64,000 nucleotides of DNA from NCBI GenBank assembly GCA_034422875.1, contig DAOUJI010000031.1, forward strand, positions 1 through 64,000, written 5' to 3'. The notes beneath the pieces are model-generated. The model had not been told where the DNA came from. It saw only the letters and a list, made by a program, of their open reading frames with translations, and did not search any database. Shown here piece by piece: positions 48,963 through 59,993 of the stretch. The position numbers were made by a program, and so were the translations under genes. Origin of the DNA: DAOUJI01 sp034422875. GTDB taxonomy: Bacteria > Chloroflexota > Dehalococcoidia > Lucifugimonadales > JAGWBF01. How positions within the stretch are numbered: the stretch's first letter is position 1; every line of letters starts with the position of its first letter.

Positions 48963-49826
48963 CTATCCTTCCAGGGCGGCGGCCCCGCCTATGATGTCCA
49001 GCAGTTCGTTGGTTATGCTCTCCTGGCGGACCTTGTTGGCCACCAGCGTCAAATCGGAGGCCATTTCGTTGGCGCTGTCGGTGGCGCTCCGCATGGCCAC
49101 CATTCTGGCCGACTGTTCCGACGCGTTTAGCTCCAGCAGCGCGTGGTATATCTCCATCTCCACGAACCTGGGAAGCAGAGAGCCAAGCACGGTCAAGCTG
49201 TCGGGTTCGTATATGTATCCGACACGACTCTCAGACGAGAGTTCTGCAGGCTCTATGGGCAGCAGCTTTTGCACAACCGGCCTCTGGAGCGTGGTGTTTA
49301 CGAAATCGGCGTATCCCAGGTACACCTCGTCAACTTCTCCGTCGGTGAACTGGTCGCACACCATGCCGGAAATGGGAGTGGTGTCCGCCACCGTGGGCCG
49401 GTCGCCCATGTTGATGAACACGGCCTTCACGTCCTGGCCGTATCTGACCATGAAGTCTCGACCCTTGCGCCCGACGGTGATGAGGCTCACCGGGGCTTCC
49501 TGCTCGGCGATGAATTGGGCCGCCCTCCGGTTCAGGTTGGAATGGAGTCCTCCACAAAGGCCCCTGTCAGGCGACATAAGGACCAGCAATGACCGGTTCA
49601 CGGGCCTGACCTCCAGCAACGGATGAGGAGCTCCCGACTCCTCGCCGGGTTGGGCTGCCAGGTCGGCGATCACCGCGCTTATCTTTTCCGCATAGGGCCG
49701 TCCGGCAAGCACTGAACTCTGGGCGCGCCGCATCTTGGACGCGGCGATCATCTCCATCGCCTTGGTCACCTTGCCGGTGTTTTCGATGCTGCGGATTCGC
49801 CGCTTTATCTGTCTTAAGCTTGGCAT
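48963..49826 (-). CDS. atpG: ATP synthase F1 subunit gamma
   Basis: The 287-residue central-stalk subunit has the N-terminal helix RQIKRRIRSIENTGKVTKAM, DRGLCGGLHSNLNR and the C-terminal helix MVAMRSATDSANEM. It transmits rotation between the c-ring and the catalytic head. It sits in standard order between atpA and atpD. Confidence 0.96.
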   Translation of the reverse strand: MPSLRQIKRRIRSIENTGKVTKAMEMIAASKMRRAQSSVLAGRPYAEKISAVIADLAAQPGEESGAPHPLLEVRPVNRSLLVLMSPDRGLCGGLHSNLNRRAAQFIAEQEAPVSLITVGRKGRDFMVRYGQDVKAVFINMGDRPTVADTTPISGMVCDQFTDGEVDEVYLGYADFVNTTLQRPVVQKLLPIEPAELSSESRVGYIYEPDSLTVLGSLLPRFVEMEIYHALLELNASEQSARMVAMRSATDSANEMASDLTLVANKVRQESITNELLDIIGGAAALEG

Positions 49827-49841
49827 GGCATCTGGCTGCTG

Positions 49842-51365
<1,524 letters not shown>

Positions 51366-51393
51366 GCTTTACCTCCCGGTGTGTCGACCGGGT

Positions 51394-51945
51394 TCACGCC
51401 CCGGCCTCCATTGTCTCTCTTTGCAGTTGCCTGCCCATTCTGTCCAGACGGGCCTTGGCGCTTCCGTCGATAAGTTTGTCGCCGACCCGCATGACCAGTC
51501 CGCCCAATATTTCCGGGTCCACCTGGGTATGAAGCTCGACTTCCTTCTGGAGCAGCCCTTCCAGAAAATTCTTGACCCGGTCTTTCTCGGCGTCGTCCAA
51601 GTCCACTGCGGACCAGACTTCCACGTCCTCCCTGCCCCGCCTCTGGTTCAAGAGCCTGAGGTACCACATTTCCACCTGGTCAACCTGGTCGGTGAGGCCC
51701 CTGGAAATGAGAAGGGACACCAGGTTCTGGACTATGGGGTCTGTAGACCCAAAGGCCTGGCTGATGACCTGCAACTTGTTGGCCAGAGGAACCTTAGCGT
51801 GCTGCAGGAAGGACCTGAGCTCCTCTTCCTGGACGGCCTCGGATATGGCCGACAGGTCTCCCGCCCATTCGTCAACCAGATCTCTCTCCACGGCCAAGTC
51901 GAATATGGCCTGAGCGTATCTCTTTCCTGAGGTGCTCTTGGGCAT
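51394..51945 (-). CDS. atpH: ATP synthase F1 subunit delta
   Basis: The 183-residue peripheral-stalk subunit starts MPKSTSGKRYAQAIFDLAVE and ends with VDPEILGGLVMRVGDKLIDG, the delta C-terminal signature. It links the head to the b subunit. It begins 9 bases after atpF. Confidence 0.93.
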   Translation of the reverse strand: MPKSTSGKRYAQAIFDLAVERDLVDEWAGDLSAISEAVQEEELRSFLQHAKVPLANKLQVISQAFGSTDPIVQNLVSLLISRGLTDQVDQVEMWYLRLLNQRRGREDVEVWSAVDLDDAEKDRVKNFLEGLLQKEVELHTQVDPEILGGLVMRVGDKLIDGSAKARLDRMGRQLQRETMEAGA

Positions 51946-51954
51946 GGTCGGGCG

Positions 51955-52455
51955 CTACTCCCTGGGAATCCTTTCGCCTTCTTCAAGGACCTGAGCTATC
52001 AGCTCGCTGTGGGCCGTCCGGTCAAGGGAGCGCTGGATTACCCGCTCGGCGGCGGTCATGGCCAGATCGGCGAAATGGCTCCTGACCTCGGCCACTGCGG
52101 CGTCCCGTTCCCGCTGAATCTCGTCCCGGGCCCTGGCCACCAGCGCATCCGCATCCTGGCGGGCGCGGACTTCCTCTTGCTCCCTGAACTGCTCTGCGGC
52201 AACCCTGGCCTGGTCCAGCAGCCGCTGGCCTTCCACTCTCGCCTCGTTTATCTGACGCTGCGTGTCGGCCTGGGAAGCCGCAGCTTCCTCGCGTGCTTTG
52301 TCTGCGGCCTCAAGGCTTTCCTTAATCCGTTCCGACCTCTGGTCGATCATCCTCAAGATAGGCTTATAGGCGACCAGGTAGAGCAACACCAGAAGTACGG
52401 TGAAGTTCACCAAATAGATAATTAGTGTAGGAACGTGAAGTCCTAAGCTCTCCAC
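51955..52455 (-). CDS. atpF: ATP synthase Fo subunit b
   Basis: The 166-residue protein has one N-terminal membrane span (LIIYLVNFTVLLVLLYLVAY) and a long charged coiled coil (KPILRMIDQRSERIKESLEA onward) for the peripheral stalk. One b gene is present, so a homodimer is expected. Position between atpE and atpH is standard. Confidence 0.94.
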   Translation of the reverse strand: MESLGLHVPTLIIYLVNFTVLLVLLYLVAYKPILRMIDQRSERIKESLEAADKAREEAAASQADTQRQINEARVEGQRLLDQARVAAEQFREQEEVRARQDADALVARARDEIQRERDAAVAEVRSHFADLAMTAAERVIQRSLDRTAHSELIAQVLEEGERIPRE

Positions 52456-52484
52456 GGCTCACCCCTACTTTGACGTTGTTCTGC

Positions 52485-52760
52485 CTAAAATACGAAGCCG
52501 ATCATGATTGCCGCGACCAACGCGTAGATTCCCAGCGCCTCTGCGAAGGCGATGGCCAGAATCATGTTGGTCTGTATGGAGCCCCTGGCCTCGGGATTGC
52601 GTCCGATGGCGTTCATGGCGGCGGCTCCCAGTATGCCTATGCCTATGCCTGGGCCAATAAGGCCAAGTCCTATGGCCAAGCCTGCGCCCAACATCTTAGC
52701 GGCGTCGGCGCTTATTTCCTGGGCGGCCACGCTGGCGGCGATTACGTGCAGGATCTCCAT
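52485..52760 (-). CDS. atpE: ATP synthase Fo subunit c
   Basis: The 91-residue proteolipid has two membrane helices around a polar loop (GRNPEARGSIQTN). The ion-binding Glu is in AIAFAEALGIYAL. The Ser-Thr pair that follows this Glu in Na-coupled rings is absent (EAL), so proton coupling is expected. The first helix has the glycine repeat GIGIGILGAA. Confidence 0.95.
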   Translation of the reverse strand: MEILHVIAASVAAQEISADAAKMLGAGLAIGLGLIGPGIGIGILGAAAMNAIGRNPEARGSIQTNMILAIAFAEALGIYALVAAIMIGFVF

Positions 52761-52808
52761 GTTTCCTCCCTTACCGAATTGTGGCTTCCGGTCTAGCCAA
52801 TTTTCGCA

Positions 52809-52907
52809 CTAGTCTTGCCTGGACGAATAGATTGCGTAGATGCCGCCCAGTGCGGCGGCGGCTATTCCCACGGTTGCGGCTGCTATCAAGAGCACGATTA
52901 CGTCCAC
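52809..52907 (-). CDS. Predicted 32-residue membrane peptide inside the atp operon
   Basis: A GTG at 52907 preceded by AGGAGG at six bases opens a 32-codon frame: VDVIVLLIAAATVGIAAAAL then GGIYAIYSSRQD. It is one hydrophobic helix with a short polar tail. It lies in the 175-base gap between atpB and atpE, where small assembly or AtpI-like factors could sit. The ribosome site and a clean TAG support translation; the function is unknown. Confidence 0.6.
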   Translation of the reverse strand: MDVIVLLIAAATVGIAAAALGGIYAIYSSRQD

Positions 52908-52935
52908 GACTTTCCTCCTAAGGCGAACCTACGCC

Positions 52936-54048
52936 CTAATGTCCCTCTTCCTCATGATGATGGGGGGTCATTGCCACTGCTGCAAACACCAAGGTCAGTC
53001 CGGCGAATATCAGCGCCTGTATAAACCCGACCAACAACTCCAGTCCATACACGAGCAGAGTTGCCACGAAAGGCACCAGGAACGCCGATATAAGGACCAA
53101 TATCTCTCCGGCGGTCATGTTCCCGAAAAGCCTGAAAGTGAAGCTGATGACCCTCACGAATTCGCTGAAGGCTTCAAGAGGGCCTATAAAAGCGAAGTCC
53201 AGGAACCCCTGGAACGCTTCAAGGAACCTGCCCCGGAACAGGCCGACTATGCCGCGCTTGAGGCTCCCCACACGGATGAACTTGCCAAAGTAGGGGAACT
53301 TTATCAGCCACAGGCCCAGGAACTCCACAAACACGAAGGACACCAGCGCCAGGGCCAAAGGCATGTTCAGATCGGTGCCCGCGGGCCGGAGCAGGTGTAT
53401 GGTTATGGTCTCGTCACCGAATTTCCAGAAACCGCCCTCTCCGTAGCCCAGGGCCTGGTACAGCGGAAGCAGCCCGATCCAGGCATTGAACATAACGAAC
53501 AGGAATATCGTGGCAATGACGGGAAACACCAGGCGTCCCTTATCTTTGCCTACGACGCTCTCTACGAAGTTCAGCAGCGCCTCTATGATCCCCTCAAGCA
53601 CATTCTGGAAGCGGCCGGGGACAAGCTGCATCCGACGTGTCCCGATTACAAAGACGATAATTAACAGCGCCGATACAACCCAGGCTGAAAGGATGGTGTT
53701 GCTTATGACGAACCCTTCCGGGAAGGGGCCGTCATGCACCAGGGTTTCGCCGTCCTGTCCCGTCCGCTCGCCATGGAAGTCGTGGATGTCTTCCGGGTGG
53801 ACCTTCTCCTCGTGCTCGGCGTCGAGGAAGTCCAGGTAGCGTTGGCGCTCACTGAAGGGGAAAACGGTCTGGGCCGGCAGGTGGATGGACGGTTCGGGGA
53901 TGATGCCTACGGCGGTCTTGCCCGCCTCTTTGTCTTCGCTGGACTGCGTGAAGGCAGCGCCGATGGAGCCGGTGATGATTCCTGCAAGAAACAGAGCCAC
54001 CAAGGCTAACAGCCCTAGAATGACTAATCTCTTGGTCCCTGCCGACAC
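52936..54048 (-). CDS. atpB: ATP synthase Fo subunit a
   Basis: The 370-residue membrane subunit has an unusually long N-terminal region. A first span (about 8-30) is followed by an extramembrane segment of about 90 residues rich in acidic and His residues (FLDAEHEEKVHPEDIHDFHG). Then come the canonical helices, with the essential Arg in ISFTFRLFGNM. Typical bacterial a subunits are 220-290 residues. A His-rich C terminus (PHHHEEEGH) is also present. GTG 54048 directly follows the atpZ stop (TAAGTG). Confidence 0.92.
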   Translation of the reverse strand: MSAGTKRLVILGLLALVALFLAGIITGSIGAAFTQSSEDKEAGKTAVGIIPEPSIHLPAQTVFPFSERQRYLDFLDAEHEEKVHPEDIHDFHGERTGQDGETLVHDGPFPEGFVISNTILSAWVVSALLIIVFVIGTRRMQLVPGRFQNVLEGIIEALLNFVESVVGKDKGRLVFPVIATIFLFVMFNAWIGLLPLYQALGYGEGGFWKFGDETITIHLLRPAGTDLNMPLALALVSFVFVEFLGLWLIKFPYFGKFIRVGSLKRGIVGLFRGRFLEAFQGFLDFAFIGPLEAFSEFVRVISFTFRLFGNMTAGEILVLISAFLVPFVATLLVYGLELLVGFIQALIFAGLTLVFAAVAMTPHHHEEEGH

Positions 54049-54279
54049 TTAGGGGTTACCCCCCTTTTCGCCGGTGTCCTTATCGTTTTCCTTCAGCATT
54101 GGTTGGACCAGCTTATATACTCCGTAAAAGGCGGCGGCGGTTCCCACCAAGACACCCAAGAGTGTAAACAGGGGACGAGTTCCTGTCAGGTGATCCAGCC
54201 CAAGGCCTCCGAGGACTCCTACCACTATGCAGGATGCAACGTACCAGCCTAAGCCCACGAAGCGGAGGGCTGTTCCCAA
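54049..54279 (-). CDS. AtpZ/AtpI-family ATP synthase assembly protein
   Basis: The 76-residue protein has two membrane helices (GWYVASCIVVGVLGGLGLDH and PLFTLLGVLVGTAAAFYGVY) joined by a DxxTGT-type turn, the AtpZ/AtpI pattern. It helps ion supply or c-ring assembly and typically heads the atp operon, as here. Confidence 0.85.
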   Translation of the reverse strand: MGTALRFVGLGWYVASCIVVGVLGGLGLDHLTGTRPLFTLLGVLVGTAAAFYGVYKLVQPMLKENDKDTGEKGGNP

Positions 54280-54387
54280 AGGGCGCCCCCTTCAAAAACC
54301 TAGCGAATCCTATCACTTACCCTTGGGCAAGTCAACAGGATTCCTGTCAACGGAGGTTGGCTCGAAACAAGGCCGGAGCAAACAGCG

Positions 54388-54948
54388 TCAAGAGCTGCTT
54401 TGAGGCTTTTCGAAGTCTTCCAGGTCCAGGCTGTTGATGAAGTCGGTGAAGGCGGACATGCGCCGGAGGTCCTCTTCCTTGACGTCAGGGGCCTCTCCCT
54501 CTGCACCGGCCACGGGCTCTCCCGGCAGGATGGGTTTCCCCGTCTCCTTGTCCATCAATATGCCGGCCTTTTCAAGCACCTGGTCCTCAGCGTATATGGG
54601 CACGTCCACCCTGACGGCAAGCGCTATGGCGTCGCTGGGACGGGAGTCGATTTCCATATTGTTGCCGTTCACGCTGATGGTTATCTTCGCGTAGAAAGTG
54701 TCGCTCTCCAGGCCGCTCACCAGTATGTGGCTTACCGAGGCGCCCAACGTTTCCAGCACCGACCTGAGCAGGTCGTGGGTCAGGGGGCGGGGCACGGCGA
54801 TGTCCTGGAGTTTGACTGCGATGGCGTCCGCTTCGGCCGGCCCTATCCAGATTGGCAGATACCTGTCGGAGTCCTTCTCCTTCAGGATGACTACCCTCTG
54901 GTAGTTCATCATGCTTACTCTTATGCTGTCGATCACCATCTCCGGCAT
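54388..54948 (-). CDS. Bifunctional nuclease (BFN/DUF151) family protein
   Basis: The 186-residue protein has VVILKEKDSDRYLPIWIGPA and IDSRPSDAIALAVRVDVPIY, diagnostic of DUF151 proteins, which in plants and mycobacteria show DNase/RNase activity. A helical tail of about 50 residues, acidic and variable, follows. It lies between the glycosylation genes and the ATP synthase operon, with no clear pathway link. Confidence 0.88.
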   Translation of the reverse strand: MPEMVIDSIRVSMMNYQRVVILKEKDSDRYLPIWIGPAEADAIAVKLQDIAVPRPLTHDLLRSVLETLGASVSHILVSGLESDTFYAKITISVNGNNMEIDSRPSDAIALAVRVDVPIYAEDQVLEKAGILMDKETGKPILPGEPVAGAEGEAPDVKEEDLRRMSAFTDFINSLDLEDFEKPQSSS

Positions 54949-55061
54949 CAGCGGGGAGCCTCCAAAACGGGTTCAGTGAGCGTTGACCGTGGGAATCATT
55001 TTAGTCGTGCCGTCGTTTGAGTGTCAACCCGAACCGAGTCAAAACAGGCGTCGTTGGGGAC

Positions 55062-57488
55062 CTATGAAGCGTCGTTTTTTTGGATATACGCATAGAATTC
55101 GGAACTCCACCATTCGTTGTCAAGACGCCTGTCCAGGAAGTAGCCCAGGGCGTCGTCCCAAGCCTCCAGGTCCGTCACCACGTCCTTGAAATAGGAGAAG
55201 TCCTCCTTCAGTTCATGCCCAATGTTCTCTTCCTTTCTGGCCTCGCCGGCCCTGCGATAGCTGTTTTCCGGGAACCACAGGAGGTTCTTCAACCGGTCGG
55301 AACGTTGGAAGTCCGACAAGTGTTTCCCGTCCCGGCCTGAATGATTGTCGTTAAGGACGATGGCCTGAGCGGCGGGCGGCCCGTCCAGAGCGTTGCAGTA
55401 GCTCTGATAGCCGTCTTCTGACTCCGTCTTGTAGCACTTGAAGACCGCGCTCCCGTTCTTCTGCTCCCACCGCACATACCAGTTCATGGGATACCAGACC
55501 TCGTAGTCGATTTCCACAGCTTCTCGAGGGGCCTGGTCCGTGAGGACTCCCTCGTTAAGCGAATCAACAGCGGACACAATGTCGGCGCTCCCCTGCGCAT
55601 ACACCAGCAATTCAATGGGATCGTCATCGTAGCTGTAGCTCGCCCTGAAAGAGACAAAGACGCTGAACCCCAGCAACAGGGCTGCCACACCCAGCCCCGC
55701 GGCGGCGGCGCTCAGCTTAATGGGAGTACTGGCCAGCACGTACAGCAGACCCGCTATCATGCCGCAGACTACGCCCAGAAGCCCCCATTGCTGCCATGAC
55801 GTCAGGTCCCCGGTCCCGGTGTATTTCTGGAGCAGGTATACCCCGGACAGGAGAATGAGCGGCGCAAGGGCCATGGGTGTTAAGGCCGCCCCTCCTAGCG
55901 CCTTGCTCCACCGTATATTGTCGATCAGGCGGCCCAGGAACATGCCCGCCAGGAAGATGAAGGGAACCGCCATGTTCACAAGAAGCCAGGGCATCTTCTC
56001 TGACGCCACTGTGTAGGCCAGCAGCGTCGCCAGAGCCCAGAACCCCAGGACCGCTCCGAAGAGGTTACCCCTTTTAATGAAGTAGATGACAGCGATCCCG
56101 CCGAATATCAGAGGTAAAAACTCGTATATCGAACCTATCATGAAATGGTAGAACCAGGGCTGGCCGCCCCGGGCCACGTCCTGCTGCTCCACCCAGTATC
56201 CCAAGCCCTGCCAGGAGCCCGTATACAGGCCGCCGAACCTGTTGCACAGGCTATGGAAGGCGCTTCCGACTTCTGTGGGACAGAAGCCATGACTCTGAGT
56301 AAAGAAACCGAATACGCTGGTGTAGAAGAAGGTCCACACCAGATAGAAGATTCCGGCGCTTATCAGCCAGACCCTCCACGCCCACGCCAGACCGATGACC
56401 ACGGACACCAGGAGAGCGGTGAACAGCACAATGAAGGTGACCAGGTAGTCCCGCCCGATCACCCCCGTGGGGAAGGCAAGGAACAAATAGACCAGTGTGA
56501 CGGCGACGGTGAGCGGGACCGTCAGCTGCGCCAGCTGTCTTCCGGTGCGAGTGAAGGCAGTCGCCCCAAGGGGGACAAGGAAGAGGGCCGCAGCCGCCAC
56601 GGCATTGGCGGCCACTGGAATGGGAATAATTGGGAAGTTGATGAAGGGCGGCTGCCAGACGGGAAGCCCTACCTCGGTCACGCCGTCACTCACCAGGTTG
56701 ACGCTGCTCAATGCATGTAACGGGATAGCCGCGAGGGCGGACCACTGAGGCAGAGTCAGAGTGATCATGAAAAGCAGGAACACTGGAGCGCGGCTGAGAT
56801 CCTGCAACCGTATCTTCTTAGACGCCCATGCGACCAGCTCCGGCAGGGACATCAGGAACAAGGCGGCCCCGAATATTCCCACGACGATGTAGCTGGTCTC
56901 CTTGCTGGCGAATATCAGCGCCAGCAGGGCCGAGGCTACATACAGATACCGGTTTTTTCCCTCATCCAGATATTTCCACATCATCAGGAGAAGGGCCGAG
57001 GCAAAAAAGGCTATGAGTATGTCGTTGCGTCCGAACCTGCTGAAATACATCAGGCTGGGGGACAGCGCCAGCAGCACGGAAGTGACCAGAGCTCCGGCCC
57101 TGCCCATATAGTGGCGGAAGAAATAGGGCAGCATTGCAAGGCCCGCTCCAAACAGCACGTAACCGAGCCGGGACGTGAAGTCGGAGTCGCCGAATATCTT
57201 GAAGATGAAGGCGACCATGTGCACCTGGAAAGGGCCGTGCATCCAGGGGCTGTGCGAGTACCCTTCGCCCTGCGCCATGCGCCAGGAATAATGGACGTGG
57301 AGGCTTTCGTCGTAGTGCATGGTGCGGCCGTCCAGGTCCCATAGCCTGAGCCCAAGCGCCACCGCCGTAATTAGAAGGAAAAGCGCAAGCTCCCACCCCA
57401 AGCGGGGCTTTAGGTCTTCCCACGCGCGGTGCACGAGGGAGGGTTTGGACTCCGGCGCTTCCGAAGTGATGTTATCCTGATCGACCAT
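55062..57488 (-). CDS. Agl23-like GT-C family glycosyltransferase (TIGR03663)
   Basis: The protein of about 808 residues has many membrane spans and an N-terminal catalytic-type loop LDGRTMHYDESLHVHYSWRM followed by FGDSDFTSRLGYVLFGAG and LMYFSRFGRNDILIAFFAS. This is the pattern of the archaeal Agl23/flippase-associated family, also present in Chloroflexota. It likely transfers sugars from a lipid carrier on the outer side. ATG 57488 is preferred over the TTG at 57515. It overlaps the YYY-domain gene by 17 bases, suggesting coupled translation and joint function. Confidence 0.87.
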   Translation of the reverse strand: MVDQDNITSEAPESKPSLVHRAWEDLKPRLGWELALFLLITAVALGLRLWDLDGRTMHYDESLHVHYSWRMAQGEGYSHSPWMHGPFQVHMVAFIFKIFGDSDFTSRLGYVLFGAGLAMLPYFFRHYMGRAGALVTSVLLALSPSLMYFSRFGRNDILIAFFASALLLMMWKYLDEGKNRYLYVASALLALIFASKETSYIVVGIFGAALFLMSLPELVAWASKKIRLQDLSRAPVFLLFMITLTLPQWSALAAIPLHALSSVNLVSDGVTEVGLPVWQPPFINFPIIPIPVAANAVAAAALFLVPLGATAFTRTGRQLAQLTVPLTVAVTLVYLFLAFPTGVIGRDYLVTFIVLFTALLVSVVIGLAWAWRVWLISAGIFYLVWTFFYTSVFGFFTQSHGFCPTEVGSAFHSLCNRFGGLYTGSWQGLGYWVEQQDVARGGQPWFYHFMIGSIYEFLPLIFGGIAVIYFIKRGNLFGAVLGFWALATLLAYTVASEKMPWLLVNMAVPFIFLAGMFLGRLIDNIRWSKALGGAALTPMALAPLILLSGVYLLQKYTGTGDLTSWQQWGLLGVVCGMIAGLLYVLASTPIKLSAAAAGLGVAALLLGFSVFVSFRASYSYDDDPIELLVYAQGSADIVSAVDSLNEGVLTDQAPREAVEIDYEVWYPMNWYVRWEQKNGSAVFKCYKTESEDGYQSYCNALDGPPAAQAIVLNDNHSGRDGKHLSDFQRSDRLKNLLWFPENSYRRAGEARKEENIGHELKEDFSYFKDVVTDLEAWDDALGYFLDRRLDNEWWSSEFYAYIQKNDAS

Positions 57489-59916
57489 TTTCCCGGTGAA
57501 TAACCTCTGACTCAAAAGGCATTCGCTCGTATATCACTACGCCGCCCCACTGTCCTGCGGGTTTCAAGAATGAACCGAATTCGCCTAATTCCAGCGGACC
57601 GTATTTCGACCGCTCCCTTGGCCCGGCGTACACGTACCGTACATCGTAAGCTTCCAGCAACTGGCGGACCCGCACAGAATCCTGGCTGGTGTAAATCTCT
57701 TCCACCAGTTTCTCCCGCTCGCCCAATATATCCAGGTGTCCCCTCCATTGGCGTTGGTGTCCCGGCCAGTTCAATAGAGTGGCCAGTCCAGTGGACGCAG
57801 CCACCCTACCGTGGTCCGTATAACTGCCTCCAACAGCCTCTACTATCCGGCCTCTCGGCGCTTCATCCCTCAGCCAAAGGATTGCCGAATACTCGTCAGG
57901 GCTGGAGCGCTTCAGGTAGTCCAGGCCGTCCAAAGAGCCTCCGCCACCGCGTATGTACACGTCCCTGGCCGAGGCCACGGGGAAGTATAACGCTCCAAGA
58001 ATCAAGACTGCCACTATGCCCAACCACGCAACTCGGACCATATTCGTAGATCGGGGAGACATAACGCTTGTAGAGGGCGGGACCGGTTGTTCCTCGTTTG
58101 TGTCGTCCGATTCATCCTGGGCGTCGCCCGTCCGGCGCCATACGTAGTACAGGCCAACGGCCGACACGACGCCCAGCAGTATCCACGCCTGGTAGTACAG
58201 TTTGAAGATGGTGTTCATACGGGTGCCGAACAGGTCCGACAGGTAGAAGAGTTCGGACCCCATGAGCAAGTAGAAAGCCAGCGCCGCCAGGACGAGCAAA
58301 TAGGAAACTGCCGGGTTGGCGCCGGTGCGTTCCCTCAGGGCGAGGGTGTAGAGCGCCGCTCCGACGATGACCATCGCCGGAATCAGGCGGGCAAACCTGA
58401 CGGCTATGTCGCCCAAAGCATCCCCAACGCCGCCGTCGAAGGGACTAACCGCCAGCTTTGTTGCCACCCAAAGCACGAAGGGCAGAATCGCTATAGCCGT
58501 GACCCAACCCAGCAGGCTGGGGTTCCTCCCGGCAATCCCAGGGGTCCGCAGAGCCTGCTTTATCATGAACCCGCCAACGATAGCCAGAGGAAGCCCCCAT
58601 ATCATTACGAAGTGGATGGGCCGCGTGCTCATTGCATCCTTAACGGGGAGTATGCCCGACGCCTGGCTGCTCAAATCAGCATAAAAGGGCAAATAGGCGA
58701 TAACAGCGATAGCCAGTACGGGAACCAGCCACCCAAGCATAGGCGCCAACGCCCGCACACTGATTCCTCGGCTCCCGACGGCCTTGGCGGCCACCGCGAT
58801 CGCCAATAACGCAGCCATGACCGGGAAGTCCCAGATGTTTATGAAAGCCAGCCCGCCCATGAGCAGCCCTATAGCGATTCCCTCCCACGGGTGGGCCAGC
58901 AACCTCCTGAAATCCACGTCTTCTCTGGACAGGAACAGATTGAGAATCAGTGCCAGGCTAAGCGCTATGAACGGCAGCGAGTTGACATGGGCGTGCAAGT
59001 CGCCCAGCAAGAAACTGAAGAACGGGACCTCGGTAATGGTGTAGTCCAGGCTTACGCCCTCAACCACGGTGTCGATTATCCTGGACGAACGCCACCACCA
59101 GAAGTAGCTGTCCGGGAAGAAACCTCGGGTCGCGGTGGTGTTTTCGTCCAGGCCTTTTATGCCCAGCCAGTCCCAGAACCCAGGTCCGCCAAGGCCGACG
59201 GCATTGACAAGCTCCGCCACTCCCTCCAGGTTTCCCACAACCAATATGAACAGGGGAGCTGCAAAGGCGAATGGGATGGCCAGTTTGATGCCGGCTCCCA
59301 TAATGCGGACCAAGTTCAAAGCCAGGCAAAAGGCTCCCCCCGCAGCCAGCGCCGCTATCAGGGCTATGGAGAGGTTATAAGACACACTGGAGGGGATGGC
59401 CGTTAGCTTAGTCAGGAACGCCATCATGAAGTGGCCGAAATAGTAGTAGCTGATGGAGTGACCGGACAGCCAGTGGTCTTCAGGCGGAAAGCTTTCGCTC
59501 TTGAGGATCGAATTGAGAAAGCCGAAGTCCATGGGCTGCTCGGTGTGGTTGATGGCCGGAGCAAAGGACGCCAACGCAACCCATATGATGAAGAACGCCA
59601 GGAAGACGGACTCCGCCGCGATGATGGCTGTCCGTTCCCGCTTCAAGAAGGCCAAGACATCCGGCCCGTTTCTCCAGAGAATCATGGCCGACGGCACAGC
59701 GAGGGCTGCCACAACCAACACTGCGGCCCACTGGAGGTTGGGGAGGACTCCCGCCAGTCCCAACGCCCAGAACAGATAGGACGCAAGAAGCAGGCCGATA
59801 ACCTTGGAGAAGATGATGCCCCGGTCAGGCAAGGATCCAAGCAGCCGGTACGTCATCGGCAAGGTGACGATGCCGACCACCTCGATAGCGACAAGCCAGA
59901 TTAGCGCTTGGTGCAA
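57472..59916 (-). CDS. DUF2298 'YYY' multi-pass membrane protein
   Basis: The 814-residue integral membrane protein carries the diagnostic SISYYYFGHFMMAFLTKL near residue 160. It also has a conserved soluble loop TRGFFPDSYFWWWRSSRIID, LLGDLHAHVNSLPF and a C-terminal extracytoplasmic domain (about 640 on). The family occurs in Chloroflexota and archaea and is thought to handle lipid-linked sugars or surface glycans. The following Agl23-like gene overlaps it. Function is inferred from neighbours only. Confidence 0.87.
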   Translation of the reverse strand: MHQALIWLVAIEVVGIVTLPMTYRLLGSLPDRGIIFSKVIGLLLASYLFWALGLAGVLPNLQWAAVLVVAALAVPSAMILWRNGPDVLAFLKRERTAIIAAESVFLAFFIIWVALASFAPAINHTEQPMDFGFLNSILKSESFPPEDHWLSGHSISYYYFGHFMMAFLTKLTAIPSSVSYNLSIALIAALAAGGAFCLALNLVRIMGAGIKLAIPFAFAAPLFILVVGNLEGVAELVNAVGLGGPGFWDWLGIKGLDENTTATRGFFPDSYFWWWRSSRIIDTVVEGVSLDYTITEVPFFSFLLGDLHAHVNSLPFIALSLALILNLFLSREDVDFRRLLAHPWEGIAIGLLMGGLAFINIWDFPVMAALLAIAVAAKAVGSRGISVRALAPMLGWLVPVLAIAVIAYLPFYADLSSQASGILPVKDAMSTRPIHFVMIWGLPLAIVGGFMIKQALRTPGIAGRNPSLLGWVTAIAILPFVLWVATKLAVSPFDGGVGDALGDIAVRFARLIPAMVIVGAALYTLALRERTGANPAVSYLLVLAALAFYLLMGSELFYLSDLFGTRMNTIFKLYYQAWILLGVVSAVGLYYVWRRTGDAQDESDDTNEEQPVPPSTSVMSPRSTNMVRVAWLGIVAVLILGALYFPVASARDVYIRGGGGSLDGLDYLKRSSPDEYSAILWLRDEAPRGRIVEAVGGSYTDHGRVAASTGLATLLNWPGHQRQWRGHLDILGEREKLVEEIYTSQDSVRVRQLLEAYDVRYVYAGPRERSKYGPLELGEFGSFLKPAGQWGGVVIYERMPFESEVIHRENGRSG

Positions 59917-59993
59917 TTCAATCCGGTTTGGCTATTCGTTGATATGATGATGGGCCTCGGTCGAAAGAACGGCTTCTCATCGTCGCCGGAGCG

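Noticed and set aside
52840..53664. 274-residue plus-strand frame opposite atpB
   Set aside because: Low-complexity, His- and Gln-rich translation of the complement of atpB.
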